Shown piece after piece: positions 22,806 through 37,200 of a stretch of DNA of 64,000 bases. Below the pieces are notes generated by a model. It saw only the letters and a list, made by a program, of their open reading frames with translations, searched no databases and had not been told where the DNA came from. Source of the DNA: Symsagittifera roscoffensis (lineage: Eukaryota > Xenacoelomorpha > Acoela > Convolutidae); assembly GCF_963678635.1 (NCBI RefSeq), contig NC_087066.1, forward strand, positions 28,277,301 to 28,341,300. The letters run 5' to 3'. The translations under genes and the position numbers were made by a program. Positions within the stretch are counted from its first letter, which is position 1; each line of letters starts with the position of its first letter.

Positions 22806-24011
22806 CAGGACGCCAAATTCTTGTGAAGGTTAAAAAACAATTTTCATCCGCATAATGAATAAGTTTCGTTCCAGAAACACTTTCCCGTCGTTTTTTTTTT
22901 CTGGAAAAAATATAAAAGCTTATTTTGGATCAAATTGCTTCCATCTGAAATTTGATAAATTTCTCTAAATTTGGATTTACGCCAATTATCTAAATAAATT
23001 CAATCTGCTCCAAAGTAGCTACCAAATTGCTGAGGGAGCTATCAGATAGCTTAGGATTTCATTCAAACTTGTTCCTCAATATGTATTCGGGTGTGTTTTA
23101 CTTTTTGTTTTCACGTTATATGATACGTCACTTTTCCTCACCACGTTCTTTGGTGTACTTGAGGTGCAAACGTTTTTGAGGGGTACTTAAGAAGAAAATC
23201 TTTTTTATCTAGAAGGAAAAACTCATCCTACACTCTACCTGCCTATTAGCACTACACATAATCCCACCATTCTTACTTGCTCCACTTACCACAAATAATT
23301 TCATTGAAAGTATACTTGACTTTTTTAAAAATGATATTTTTCGATCAATTTTTCGGGTCAAAAAACGCTAATATTTTCTTAGAGAAAATTTCATCTATTT
23401 GTTTAATTGCAGGTTTTTATGCACAAAAACATAAGAACGCCAAACTTTTTGAGAAGCATCAAGATCAAACTGCGTTTCTTGTTTATTTTTTCGTATCAAG
23501 TACTTGATGGAAGTAGATTACGACGCCAAAAATTCCACGATAGTGGCGAATATCATCCAGTTCTAGTGTTGTCATCCCTTACTTCTGGAACGAGCACCCC
23601 CATCAGAGGACTGATTACATACGTTCTGCAACCCAACTGCGGATCGTTGTACTCAATCTTCACCAGCTGATCTGAACACTAAAACCAATATCTTAAACAC
23701 TTAATGCGATTAGCAACTACTTGTGTTTTCAGGAAACAAAAGCTGTTTGCAGCATTGTTTTAAAATTTTTACGACTCATTTTTTGCTCTCATAATTTTTG
23801 AGTTGATTAATTTTAATATAAGCCACTTTTGATGAATTGTGAGTTTATTTTTGTAGAGTTTTATAGAGTTCACTCTGTTTGCTCAGTCTTTACCAATAAT
23901 TTTGAATAGCAAAATACTTTTCTTTTCTGGATAAAACTTTCTAAACTACAATTTTTTGTTTGAGATCAAGCTAGAATAGAATCAGTGAAAAAGCTCACTT
24001 AAAGGATAAGT

Positions 24012-27000
24012 TTTGAGTAAAAAGATTTCGATATCAATGACTAATCAGAGGGTTTCTGGAATTCAACTTTCTTTAACATTTTAGATTGGGAAATAAAATC
24101 TTTGTAATCTTTTCTTGGTTGATTTCTAGGATGATTGGAGTGGTTGTAATTTTTTTTGCTATTGGTACTTTTTTCTTTTATTTTATGATTTTTTCTTTGT
24201 TTTTAGGCTCTTGGTTTTGGAAGTTTTCAAGATATTTCAAATTGAGTTATAAAGGGTGGCTGTGGTAAAAGACTGAATTGTGTTGTTCTCTGTTTATTAT
24301 CATTTTCCGTTTCTTTGTCGACATTGTGTACACCTGTAAATGAATAAAATTGTGTTTGTTCACGAAGGGCGTACAATTTTTGGTAGTTTGGTAGAAAATT
24401 GTTCCTAAGCTGTACGATTTCTTTTTTGTTGTGTTCAATATGTTTATATTTGACGTCTTTTCCTATAATTTCAAATGGGCCTTCTCTAACAGGTTGTAGC
24501 TTTTTTAAAATTCCTTTTTGATTTATGAAGATTGAAATTAAAACAAATGCTCCTATGAATTTTGTATGGGTTTGAATGTATCTTTACCTAATAAATCAAC
24601 TTCATAGTGGTTGTTTTGGCAATCTAGATAAAGTGGAAGTTGTTCCAAGGTATTTATTTGCTTAGTGTCGGAGTTAAATTTTACTGCATATTTACATTCT
24701 AATCGTGGTGATTTTTTGTCTTTTGCGAGAAAATATTTTTTGTTTTGTGGCATTTTCATTGTTGGTTTCGTTTAAAAATTTAGGTGGTTCATTTTGTCTA
24801 AGTGTATCTGGTAAGGCAAGGTTTTTGCCTGCAGTGCAACTCATATGTAGGTTTGGAGAATTCAATAAAAAAAGTTAAATACCGTATACTCTATGGTTTG
24901 GATTAGATTTCGTGTCCGTTTTTTTTTGTAAAAATCAACGGTGGTATAGTAGTGTACGTTCACCTAGAAATTTTATAGCACGTTTCCTTATGCTTTTAAA
25001 TCTATTTCGTTGGAATCTTTTTTGTTCATTCTGTTTGCTCAGTTTCTACGAAACATTTTTCGTACAACAAAAGATTTTCTTTTCTGGATAAATTTTTCTG
25101 AACTACAATTTTTTATTTGGGATCAAACTGAAATGAAATGAGGTAAAATGAGTGAGAAGTTTTTTTTCAACACAATAAAATTAATATAATCAGGTTGGGC
25201 AAAAAGATCGTTTGTACAGAGGCCATTTTTTGTTATTTTTGGGTTAAATTTTAAGTCTTATCAACACAATGTCAGTTTTAACAGAAAACATTTGAAATTT
25301 TGGCCTCTTTTGTAAAAACGAAAAATAGTTTAATCGTGCATCCAATTTTCACAAAAATATTTGCATGAGAGGCCACAACTTCAAAAAAACTCTTGTTAAA
25401 ACTAAAATTGTGTTGATAAATTGATTTTCCTTGTGAAGATAAAGTTGCCCTAAGATAGACAAAACTTTCATCTAAGGTCTGCATGTTTTGGAGGAAAAAA
25501 AGGAGAGAGAACTTGTTTCTAAAAAACTGAAGGCTTTTTTTTCATTGAGGCAGCTTCATGTGAAAATTCTGTAGAGAAATGAAATTTAGTGCTGATCATG
25601 AAAAACAGTTGAATTGTGCTTTCGAAGGTCATCACTTAGTTTCATTTCTTTCCAAAGTTTTCAAATGAAGCTGCCTCAATGGAAAAAAGTCTTAAGTTTT
25701 TCAGAAACATGTTTTCTGTCAGTTTTTTTTCTTCCAAAATATACAGACCTTATGTGAAGTTTTTGACTATTTTAATGCAACCTTGTCTTCAGAATGAAAA
25801 TCACGTGAATTTGTTGCACGTGAACAGGACGCCAAATTCTTGTGAAGGTTAAAAAACAATTTTCATCCGCATAATGAATAAGTTTCGTTCCAGAAACACT
25901 TTCCCGTCGTTTTTTTTTTCTGGAAAAAATATAAAAGCTTATTTTGGATCAAATTGCTTCCATCTGAAATTTGATAAATTTCTCTAAATTTGGATTTACG
26001 CCAATTATCTAAATAAATTCAATCTGCTCCAAAGTAGCTACCAAATTGCTGAGGGAGCTATCAGATAGCTTAGGATTTCATTCAAACTTGTTCCTCAATA
26101 TGTATTCGGGTGTGTTTTACTTTTTGTTTTCACGTTATATGATACGTCACTTTTCCTCACCACGTTCTTTGGTGTACTTGAGGTGCAAACGTTTTTGAGG
26201 GGTACTTAAGAAGAAAATCTTTTTTATCTAGGCGGAAAAACTCATCCTACACTCTACCTGCCTATTAGCACTACACATAATCCCACCATTCTTACTTGCT
26301 CCACTTACCACAAATAATTTCATTGAAAGTATACTTGACTTTTTTAAAAATGATATTTTTCGATCAATTTTTCGGGTCAAAAAACGCTAATATTTTCTTA
26401 GAGAAAATTTCATCTATTTGTTTAATTGCAGGTTTTTATGCACAAAAACATAAGAACGCCAAACTTTTTGAGAAGCATCAAGATCAAACTGCGTTTCTTG
26501 TTTATTTTTTCGTATCAAGTACTTGATGGAAGTAGATTACGACGCCAAAAATTCCACGATAGTGGCGAATATCATCCAGTTCTAGTGTTGTCATCCCTTA
26601 CTTCTGGAACGAGCACCCCCATCAGAGGACTGATTACATACGTTCTGCAACCCAACTGCGGATCGTTGTACTCAATCTTCACCAGCTGATCTGAACACTA
26701 AAACCAATATCTTAAACACTTAATGCGATTAGCAACTACTTGTGTTTTCAGGAAACAAAAGCTGTTTGCAGCATTGTTTTAAAATTTTTACGACTCATTT
26801 TTTGCTCTCATAATTTTTGAGTTGATTAATTTTAATATAAGCCACTTTTGATGAATTGTGAGTTTATTTTTGTAGAGTTTTATAGAGTTCACTCTGTTTG
26901 CTCAGTCTTTACCAATAATTTTGAATAGCAAAATACTTTTCTTTTCTGGATAAAACTTTCTAAACTACAATTTTTTGTTTGAGATCAAGCTAGAATAGAA

Positions 27001-27030
27001 TCAGTGAAAAAGCTCACTTAAAGGATAAGT
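24012..27030. repeat. 3-kb tandem unit, copy 2
   Basis: Same layout as copy 1, offset by 3017-3019 bases. Long stretches (for example 25,000-27,000 against 22,000-24,000) are almost identical, so duplication or conversion was recent. Confidence 0.95.
24227..24759 (-). pseudogene. C-terminal tail of an LTR-retroelement Pol, copy 2
   Basis: Same fragment as at 21732-21210, but here the frame after the GPFEI motif stays open for ~80 codons to a stop at 24227. The preceding 68-residue frame (24759-24553) is offset by a frameshift. Better preserved than copy 1. Confidence 0.6.
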
Positions 27031-30000
27031 TTTGAGTAAAAAGATTTCGATATCAATGACTAATCAGAGGGTTTCTGGAATTCAACTTTCTTTAACATTT
27101 TAGATTGGGAAATAAAATCTTTGTAATCTTTTCTTGGTTGATTTCTAGGATGATTGGAGTGGTTGTAATTTTTTTTGCTATTGGTACTTTTTTCTTTTAT
27201 TTTATGATTTTTTCTTTGTTTTTAGGCTCTTGGTTTTGGAAGTTTTCAAGATATTTCAAATTGAGTTATAAAGGGTGGCTGTGGTAAAAGACTGAATTGT
27301 GTTGTTCTCTGTTTATTATCATTTTCCGTTTCTTTGTCGACATTGTGTACACCTGTAAATGAATAAAATTGTGTTTGTTCACGAAGGGCGTACAATTTTT
27401 GGTAGTTTGGTAGAAAATTGTTCCTAAGCTGTACGATTTCTTTTTTGTTGTGTTCAATATGTTTATATTTGACGTCTTTTCCTATAATTTCAAATGGGCC
27501 TTCTCTAACAGGTTGTAGCTTTTTTAAAATTCCTTTTTGATTTATGAAGATTGAAATTAAAACAAATGCTCCTATGAATTTTGTATGGGTTTGAATGTAT
27601 CTTTACCTAATAAATCAACTTCATAGTGGTTGTTTTGGCAATCTAGATAAAGTGGAAGTTGTTCCAAGGTATTTATTTGCTTAGTGTCGGAGTCAAATTT
27701 TACTGCATATTTACATTCTAATCGTGGTGATTTTTTGTCTTTTGCGAGAAAATATTTTTTGTTTTGTGGCATTTTCATAGTTGATTTCGTTTAAAAATTC
27801 AGTTGGTTCATTTTGTCTAAGTGTATCTGGTAAGGCAAGGTTTTTGCCTGCAGTGCAACTCATATGTAGGTTTGGAGAATTCAATAAAAAAAGTTAAATA
27901 CCGTATACTCTAAGGTTTGGATTAGATTTCGTGTCCGTTTTTTTTTGTAAAAGTTAACGGTGGTATAGTAGCGTACGTTCACCTAGAAATTTTATAGCAC
28001 GTTTCCTTATGCTTTTAAATCTATTTCGTTGGAATCTTTTTTGTTCATTCTGTTTGCTCAGTTTCTACGAAACATTTTTCGTATAACAAAAGATTTTCTT
28101 TTCTGGATAAATTTTTCTGAACTACAATTTTTTGTTTGAGATCAAACTGGAATGAAATGAGGTAAAATGAGTGAGAAGTTTTTTTTCAACACAATAAAAT
28201 TAATATAATCAGGTTGGGCAAAAAGATCGTTTGTACAGAGGCCATTTTTTGTTATTTTTGGGTTAAATTTTAAATCTTATCAACACAATGTCAGTTTTAA
28301 CAAAAAATATTTGAAATTTTGGCCTCTCTTGTAAAAACGAAAAATAGTTTAATCGTGCATCGAATTTTCACAAAAATAATTGCATGAGAGGCCACAATTT
28401 CAAAAAAACTCTTGTTAAAACTAAAATTGTGTTGATAAATTGATTTTCCTTGTGAAGATAAAGTTGCCCTAAGATAGACAAAACTTTCATCTAAGGTCTG
28501 CATGTTTTGGAGGAAAAAAAGGAGAGAGAACTTGTTTCTAAAAAACTGAAGGCTTTTTTTCATTGAGGCAGCTTCATGTGAAAATTCTGTAGAGAAATGA
28601 AATTTAGTGCTGATCATGAAAAACAGTTGAATTGTGCTTTCGAAGGTCATCACTTAGTTTCATTTCTTTCCAAAGTTTTCAAATGAAGCTGCCTCAATGG
28701 AAAAAAGTCTTTAATTTTTCAGAAACATGTTTTCTGTCAGTTTTTTTTCTTCCAAAATATACAGACCTTATGTGAAGTTTTTGACTATTTTAATGCAACC
28801 TTGTCTTCAGAATGAAAATCACGTGAATTTGTTGCACGTGAACAGGACGCCAAATTCTTGTGAAGGTTAAAAAACAATTTTCATCCGCATAATGAATAAG
28901 TTTCGTTCCAGAAACACTTTCCCGTCGTTTTTTTTTCTGGAAAAAATATAAAAGCTTATTTTGGATCAAATTGCTTCCATCTGAACTTTGATAAATTTCT
29001 CTAAATTTGGATTTACGCCAATTATCTAAATAAATTCAATCTGCTCCAAAGTAGCTACCAAATTGCTGAGGGAGCTATCAGATAGCTTAGGATTTCATTC
29101 AAACTTGTTCCTCAATATGTATTCGGGTGTGTTTTACTTTTTGTTTTCGCGTTATATGATACGTCACTTTTCCTCACCACGTTCTTTGGTGTACTTGAGG
29201 TGCAAACGTTTTTGAGGGGTACTTAAGAAGAAAATCTTTTTTATCTAGGCGGAAAAACTCATCCTACACTCTACCTGCCTATTAGCACTACACATAATCC
29301 CACCATTCTTACTTGCTCCACTTACCACAAATAATTTCATTGAAAGTATACTTGACTTTTTTAAAAATGATATTTTTCGATCAATTTTTCGGGTCAAAAA
29401 ACGCTAATATTTTCTGAGAGAAAATTTCATCTATTTGTTTAATTGCAGGTTTTTATGCACAAAAACATAAGAACGCCAAACTTTTTGAGAAGCATCAAGA
29501 TCAAACTGCGTTTCTTGTTTATTTTTTCCCATCAAGTACTTGATGGAAGTAGATTACGACGCCAAAAATTCCACGATAGTGGCGAATATCATCCAGTTCT
29601 AGTGTTGTCATCCTTTACTTCTGGAACGAGCACCCCCATCGGAGGACTGATTACATACGCTCTGCAACCCAACTGCGGATCGTTGTACTCAATCTTCACC
29701 GGCTGATCTGAACACTAAGCCAATATCTTAAACACTTAATGCGATTAGCAACTACTTGTGTTTTCAGGAAACAAAAGCTGTTTGCAGTATTGTTTTAAAA
29801 TTTTTGCAACTCATTTTTTGCTCTCATATTTTTTGAGTTGATTAATTTTAATATAAGCCACTTTTGATGAATTGTGAGTTTATTTTTGTTCAACTAAATT
29901 TTTCTCAACACATTTCCTTATGCTTCCAATTCTATTCGTAACAATTTCTTTGGAACTTTTATAGAGTTCACTCTGTTTGCTCAGTCTTTACCAATAATTT

Positions 30001-30110
30001 TGAATAGCAAAATACTTTTCTTTTCTGGATAAATCTTTCTAAACTACAATTTTTTGTTTGAGATCAAACTAGAATAGAATCAGTGAAAAAGCTCACTTAA
30101 ATGATAAATT
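27031..30110. repeat. 3-kb tandem unit, copy 3
   Basis: Third full unit. More point differences from copies 1 and 2 than those have from each other, plus an extra ~65 bases at about 29889-29955. Begins TTTGAGTAAAAAGATTTCG and ends GCTCACTTAAATGATAA. Confidence 0.93.
27246..27778 (-). pseudogene. C-terminal tail of an LTR-retroelement Pol, copy 3
   Basis: Near-identical to copy 2, with the frame after GPFEI open to the stop at 27246. The region upstream of the fragment again lacks an integrase core, so the truncation predates the array. Confidence 0.6.
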
Positions 30111-31080
30111 TGTTCAACAGAATAAAATTTATTTATTAACGTTCGGCAAAAAGATCGTTTGTACGGAAGTCATCTTTTGTTGTTTTTTTTTGGATTTAGT
30201 TTCAAACTTCATCCTCATACTGTCCTTTTTAACAAAAGAATTTTTGATCATTTCATGCAAAGTTTTTTGCGGGAACTGGAAACACGATTCATCTATGTTT
30301 CAATGTTTATCACCTATTTTCATTTCCTTGTGAAGCTTCCACATGAAGCTGCCTCAATGAAAAAAAAAACGTTTCTTTTTCAGAAACATGTTTTCTGTCA
30401 GTTTTTGTTCTGCCAGAATATACAGATCGTAGGTGAAGTTTTTGTCTATTTTAATGCAACTTTGTCTTCAGAATGAAAATCACATGAATTTGTTGCACGT
30501 GAACAGGTTGCCATATTTTTGTGAAGGTTAAAAGACCATTTTCATCCGAATAATGAACAAATTTTGTTTCAGAAACATTTTCCCGCCGTTTTTAGTTTCT
30601 CGAAAAAATATCAAACCTTATTTTAGATGAAAATGCTTCCATAAGAGATTTGATCACCTTCTGTCAATTTCGGTCTACGCCAACTATCAAAATAAAGTCA
30701 ATCTGCTCAAAAGTAGCTAACAGATTGCTGAGGGAGCTACCAGATTACTGAGGGTTTCATTCAAACTTGTTCATCAAAGGAGTACTACAAGTTTTCGAGA
30801 AAAAAAATGGGGAGGAACATTGTATTCGGGTGTGTTTTACTTTTTTCTTTTCTGTGTTTTCCACATAAAATCAGGTTACACAAAAAACCACATGGGTTTG
30901 ATCGCGCAATATATCAAATCTAAGCCCTTCAATTTAAAAATTTTTCATGATATCGACCTTATATGATACCTCACTTGGCTTCACCATGTTCTTAGGGGTA
31001 GAAAAAACTTGAGGTGGAAAAACCGTTGAGGGGTACTTAAGGAGGAAGTCTTTTTCATCTAGTCAAAAAAACCCACCACC
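30111..31080. repeat. Partial, diverged fourth unit of the tandem array
   Basis: Aligns with the second part of a unit (from about 22146 in copy 1: GGCAAAAAGATCGTTTGTAC, GAAGCTGCCTCAATG, AGAAACATGTTTTCTGTCAG, GTGAATTTGTTGCACGTGAACAGG). It lacks the first ~1.1 kb, including the Pol tail. Divergence is much higher than among copies 1-3, so this may be the ancestral sequence next to which the array grew. Confidence 0.8.
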
Positions 31081-33659
31081 GCGCGATCTACACCACTAAT
31101 ACCCAAATTTGTAGCAGATGTCTTTTTGCCAAAAACATAAATACGCACTGCCTTGAACATGTTCCAAATTTTTACAATTAATTGAAACAAATTTTTACAG
31201 ATCATATTTCAATATAAATGATTTTAATCGATTATAATCGATTCAAATTTTTTAAAGAAAATGAATTACAATCAATTGTGTGGTCCCAAAAAGTAAGTAA
31301 AATCGATTATTAACCGCGGAAACTCAATGCTGGCTAAACATAACATTTTGTTTTTACACCACGTCGTGAACAAAACTTGAAAAAACTATGGACGAAAATA
31401 CTTAATCATTTTGAGCACGTTGACATAATAGTAAAAAAATTTTAACGTATGAATGCCGCTATACTTTTTTGCTTCTGTCAAGTTTTTGCTTTCAATTAAA
31501 ACTGCTCGTATCCGGGTAGAACCTTGAATGTTTCGAGCGCCCATTGAAGAGTCTGTAATATTTTTCAGTTTAAAACTGATAAAACACTCAACAGTAATTT
31601 ATGCAGAAAAGTAATGGCATCAAAAATGGTCATTTAATGAGATTTTGATTTTTTTACCGTAAACTATCATCCCAAATCTCAATTTGGATGTTCAGTTGAA
31701 AACAAATGGCCTTAGGAAAAGCTTTTTGTTCAATTTTTAATCATTTTTGGAAATTTTTTGAGTTTTCTCAAAAATTTCTCTGGCAACTCCTGAATAAGTC
31801 AAAAATTCCGATTGGAGGAATCCTTTCTGAACAAGCAGCAACGAATTTTTTTGAGAAAAAAACTATGGTTTTCGGAAAAATTAGACTTTTGAACATTGTG
31901 AATTATTGACTCAAACTGAGAGTTAGATATTAATCGAAACAGAGATCGTTGACTGCAGAAACTCTTTTTAAATTTTTTCTATGTTAGCAAATCAATTATA
32001 CAATAAACTTCTTGTTGAACCGAACCGCACGGCCACACTCGCAGCTTTGTAGCTTAACGAGGAATGTATGAGCTCCCAAGTTACTTTTGATTCACGCCAT
32101 CCTTTGACCATATTTTTTGTATCTAAGTTATGCTGGCTTGTTATTTCGTTTAGCGTATCCCCTATCACCACTCATTTTACTTTAAATGATATGCAATTTT
32201 TTCAATGAATGTCAAACAGATATCTCCCGTTTTAGCTTGGCATCTGGTTAGTTCCTTAAGTTGAATTTTTAACGAGATAACTTAGTTTTAAGTTTTGTAA
32301 AAAAAGAAAGCGTTGAAATAAGTTATCCAAAGGAAGATTTCTGGTGGACTGGATTCATCCAGGAAATGAGCGGAAAACCTTGAAAAATTTTAAAAGGTTT
32401 TGCTCAAAATTTTGACCTGAATGAAATTTAATTACAACTCGGCCTTCGAAAAAATACGAAAAACAAAAGAAGTTTTGCCCATAATCTTGATGAAATACTT
32501 TTTCACATTGATTTTTTTCATGATATTACTTATAAATTATACGGAGAACCGTATTCGTTTTATAGATAAATTCGAACAAAAGTGTTTTCATAACATTCTG
32601 ACTACTTCTTTTTCTGCTTAAAAAGCGGAAAAAGTTAGCTCGAGTAGTTTTTGCTATAATTTTGTGTCCCTCATACACACACAAATGTCCCGGTTCAACA
32701 ATTGAAGTATAGACATTGCCTCTGACTTTTTGATCCAATCATAGCCTCATTTCTCTATGCAGAGGTGCGTGAGTTAACTGATATATGAACATTGTAATAG
32801 ACCAATGCGAGCCATAAAAACTTAGTTTGTGAAAGTTGATTTTTGAGCGTTAATTTTTGCAATTTCTGTAAGGTTTTCACATATTCAATTACATTTCTCA
32901 TAATTAACTTTGATGAGGGAAGATGTCTCAAAACTAGTCACGGCACATAGAATTTGCAACTATTAGTTTTCAAGCGATGAATTGGACAAAATTTTTTCCA
33001 TGTTTGTGCCATTTTCGCTACAACTACTAAGAATTCTATGTTGAAACTTTTATATATGCTGGGTGGATTTTTTTAGAATAAAGCAGAAAAAAACGGAGGT
33101 GTTTTTTCAATGGTTCAATTGGCCGTTTAATCAGAGGTCGTCAGAGGAGGGTTCTTCTTGAAAAATTTGAAAAGCTTGAAAATTTTCATACAAAAGCGGA
33201 AAACTAAGGATCTAAGCTAGGCCCTTGCGTAAATTTATTTTCATATAAAAATAGAAAAAATATATGCGTGTGTTTTATTCATAATAGCTGAGTGCTATTT
33301 CCTATACCTTTTTTAAGTTTAAACCATGATTTTTAGTAGTTACAGAGATAACAGGACAAACGTGAAAAAAAATTTGTCGCTTGAAAACTAAAAATTGCAT
33401 TTTTTATACCCGTGATTGTAGCTCGACACGACATATCTATATTTGAAAAATTTAGAAAATCAGCTTACGATAGGTTGATCAAAGCGGCTTTGAGACTCCA
33501 CAATAGCTTGCAAGGAGTGAATATTAACAAAGCTGTGGACTGTGGGTCGCTTTGTGAACAAAAAGCCAAAAACACCATTTTTGTTTAATTGTTTTGAAAA
33601 TTGTTGACAAAAAGTGAATTTTATGAGCTTTTGGTCTTCAATTTAGTTAGCTTTGCAAG
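31081..33659. other. Spacer between the tandem array and channel gene 2, no gene seen
   Basis: AT-rich DNA with no recognised exon, RNA gene or repeat. Open frames here (for example at 31706-31909) are short and without domains. Confidence 0.5.
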
Positions 33660-34224
33660 TTGAAGGCCAGTCGATTAGGGCGTAAAGTGAAAAATGGTAA
33701 CCTTGACATAGAGATAACAAAATGCGACAATTGTTCTTTAGAATAAGAACCTGAAATAATCTTGAAATTATTTTGGAATTTAATAAGAATTATTCTCTAG
33801 ACCTTGTATTTGCAATTGAAGAAGAAATTGAAGAGTTTTGAAGATTCATAATAACAAAAATCAACCTTGAGCAGCAAATTAACAAATTGAAGTAACTTGT
33901 TGGGCGTCATATTGTCCAACATATTTGTTCTTAGAAACAGAAAAGTCAAACTACAAACAAAGATACTAAAAAGAAGAACAGTAATCCAATCAACCTTGTA
34001 TGTTTGACAAAGATAGATAGAAAAAACAGTATAAATCTATACAAATAACTGCAAAACTCAAAGGGTCTTTTCTCTTATTCCGCCCAACATAACCCTAATT
34101 TTTTATTCAAGTGCTTTGTTCACTCGTGTGCAACATTTTCTTTTTTTAAAACAAGGATTTGCGAGGAATAAGCAGAAAAAAGTCAAACTGTTTTTCTTCG
34201 GAATTAATAATTTACCAGCTGACA

Positions 34225-37200
34225 ATGTTGAGCGAGAGTATCATAAAATGTATGATCTTAACGGTTTTTGTTGTCGATGTCGTGAAAAGCGATTCGAAAT
34301 CTAATGAAACGACTAAGGAACTCGATAATTTGTTGTCATTTTACGACAAGAGACTCAGGCCCTCTGTCGGCGGAGAACCGGTGGTCGTTAATGCTTCAAT
34401 AGATTTCAACAGTATTGAAGTAATTGATATACCGATGAAACTTGAAGCACACATCACTTTGAGACTGCAATGGACTGACGAGAGATTGAAAGTGTCGAGT
34501 AGCGTTGGTCCAAGCGAAATGACTTCTGAATATTTTGCTGAACAAATTTGGACCCCAGGTGATCCCTTAACTCATTAAAATTAATATTTCTCGACAGCGG
34601 CAGATCTAGCACTTTCTCAGGTGGGTGGGATGGGTTGAATTTGCAAAAAAATTCTTTGACCATAACGACTTAAATTTTACCATTAAAGAAAATTGTGAAG
34701 CGTCTCTAGATTTATCGGTTTAACAAAACGCTTACTCGCTGATTAATACTATTTAATTGTCGTCCTTGTATATTTAGAAAAAGATGCGAGAATCACGAAA
34801 GGGTCTCTGAAAGTTTTTTTTAGCAAAACATACATCTTTAAGCTCATAAACCGGCAGGCATTTTAAAACCAATTTGTCTAAAAAAGCAACGAACTCAAAT
34901 GTTGCGTCATTTTTTTCTCTCAAAAGATGAACTATAGCTCACAGCGACTCAAACTTGATCAAATTTTTTTTTCTTCTTGCAGATGTGTGTTTCTCTGGGA
35001 AAACGTCGCAGACAGAGAATGATAAAATCCAGTATGTTCGGCTCAGTTCAGAAGGAGTGGTGGTGTACTCGCGAGAACTAAAAGTAGTATCGATGTGTAG
35101 CCGTGACTTGAGCAAATTCCCTTTTGACAAACAGGTTATAGACACTATATTTTAGTTTTATTTGAACTCTATTTTGTGAGGGCAGTCGCTAGAAACAGCA
35201 TATCTAGCCTTAAGGCTTTCGCCAAATAAGGTATTTCTAATTAGGCAGTTCTAAATTGCTCTTCTCAATTCTGATCGACAAAAAAAGAAACTAACTAAGG
35301 GTTCACCCACTTAATTTCAAGCATTAAAACTGAGCAGATTGAGGGGTTTGTATCATATCGAAGTCTTTTTAACCATAGCTCAAACTGCAAACATAAAATC
35401 TCGGTAGAGTTTCCAGTGACTTAAAAAAATGATTTCGTATCGGTCATTGACTAAGACAGTTTTTCCACAAAAGAAATCTTAAGATACCAGATGTTCAGTT
35501 TTTTACGTATAACCATTGTTCTCACCTGGTGAAAAATTGCTCGCAATTTTTTGGCTGTTTTTCTGAGCAAGGTGTTTTTGCCTCACCCTCAACCAGCAAG
35601 CACAGTGTCATCCGGCCTGGATCGATAAACTCAGTAAATAAATGTTTATTTATATTATTTATAGTTTATGTTAAACTCTCTCAGTTGGTCGGTAGGTTGA
35701 CTTTGATAGGCACAGAACATGAACTGTGTCTGAACTATCGTTCAGTCGGAATTAACATTGTCTATCAACTAGTTGTTTTTACACCGCTCCGGTCGAGATT
35801 CATTGTTTATCGATCCATTCGGATTCGAGAATTAGATGTTCATAGTCAGAGGTATGACATGGCGCAGTCAACAGGATATTCCAAAAACGCATTAAATATT
35901 AACCCATTTTGGGAGAAGGCGTATGTCGAACCGCCATTAGAGTGGTCAAAGTGGACAGCAATTCTGGAGATGGCAGTATTCGCAAAGGACGGAATTGAGG
36001 TACGGAACTTACTAAGAGCCAGACCACCATTAGTCGAACCTTCAGAACCTGTATAAATCGTTGAAAAAACAGGTGAAACAAAGGCATAGAAGAAAAACCG
36101 GGAGGTTCGGAACCAGGAGAAATGAGTGGGTTGGGAAAACCATGTCATAAAGACTCGGGAGAAAGGAGTGATATGCAGTTCATTCAGATGGGACGAAGCA
36201 GACGCGAAAGTACGCAGCTATCTTTACTTATGCTTAGGTGCCGAAGAACAAAGACAAATTCAACAGAAAAGACCCAGTCTGGAACTCCACACTTTTACCA
36301 CACAAGAACTCATGACAATACTGGGGGATATTTTTGTTACGATTAGAATAGTAGCCTTCGGAAGATACAATTTTATTTGTAGAAAACAAAAGAAATCAGA
36401 GAGTCTTGAACAGTTCCATGCAGACTTAGTAGAGCTAGCTTCATGAGCTGATTGTGGTGACCGCGAAGACGAGTGGGTAAGAGACATGTTCACAGCGCAT
36501 ATGAAATATGAAAAAATTGCGTATGAATTACTAGCACAAACACGGAGTCCACAAGATGCATACGAACATGCAATACGTCGGAAAAAAAGACTTTGAGCAC
36601 AGTCGTACAATGAAGATAAATCCGTTCGGAGGACAAACTACAACAACAAAACAAGAACCAGTACACTACATAAATACACGTGGCCGATACATTTATTTGA
36701 ATAATGAAAACCCACAAAGAGGCCGGGGTGGTTTCCGTGGACGACCGTATCCACGTGGAACACAAAACACAAGAGGACAACAAGGAAACAACAATTTAAA
36801 CACCCAAAAATAATGTTACAAAATGTGGAAAGCTATACGGTCAAAATCATCTACAATCTTGTCCGGCTAAAGACAAGATTTGTTCAATATGCGCCAAACG
36901 GGGTCATTTTGCAAAACTTTGTCGATCTACAAATGTCAATTACTTAGGAGACCGACATGAGGAACAGCAGGAAGAAATTGAAACAGAAATTCTAGAAACC
37001 GAAATTGATCCTGTGGCATTCGCTGAGTTCACCTCAAACAATGGATGGGACGATTAACAAAAAGACAAACTTTCGGTTATGGCAATCGCTGAATCTTTCG
37101 AATTAAAAAACACGACTACCTTGTCCGAAGATGACCTAAACGGTCACATTGTTAAACTAGAAACAAATACAGAAGAACTATTCGCTATCGCCGATTCGGG

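Larger units (their letters stand above)
20995..24011. repeat. 3-kb tandem unit, copy 1
   Basis: First of three full units with a period of ~3018 bases; each begins TTTGAGTAAAAAGATTTCG. It is nearly identical to copy 2 except in the first ~500 bases, where copy 1 is more diverged. Contents in order: Pol-tail fragment on the - strand, a 140-bp segment (22011-22146) that recurs at the unit end (23872-24010), an inverted repeat (22385-22805), and a GC-richer open stretch at 23407-23670. Confidence 0.93.
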
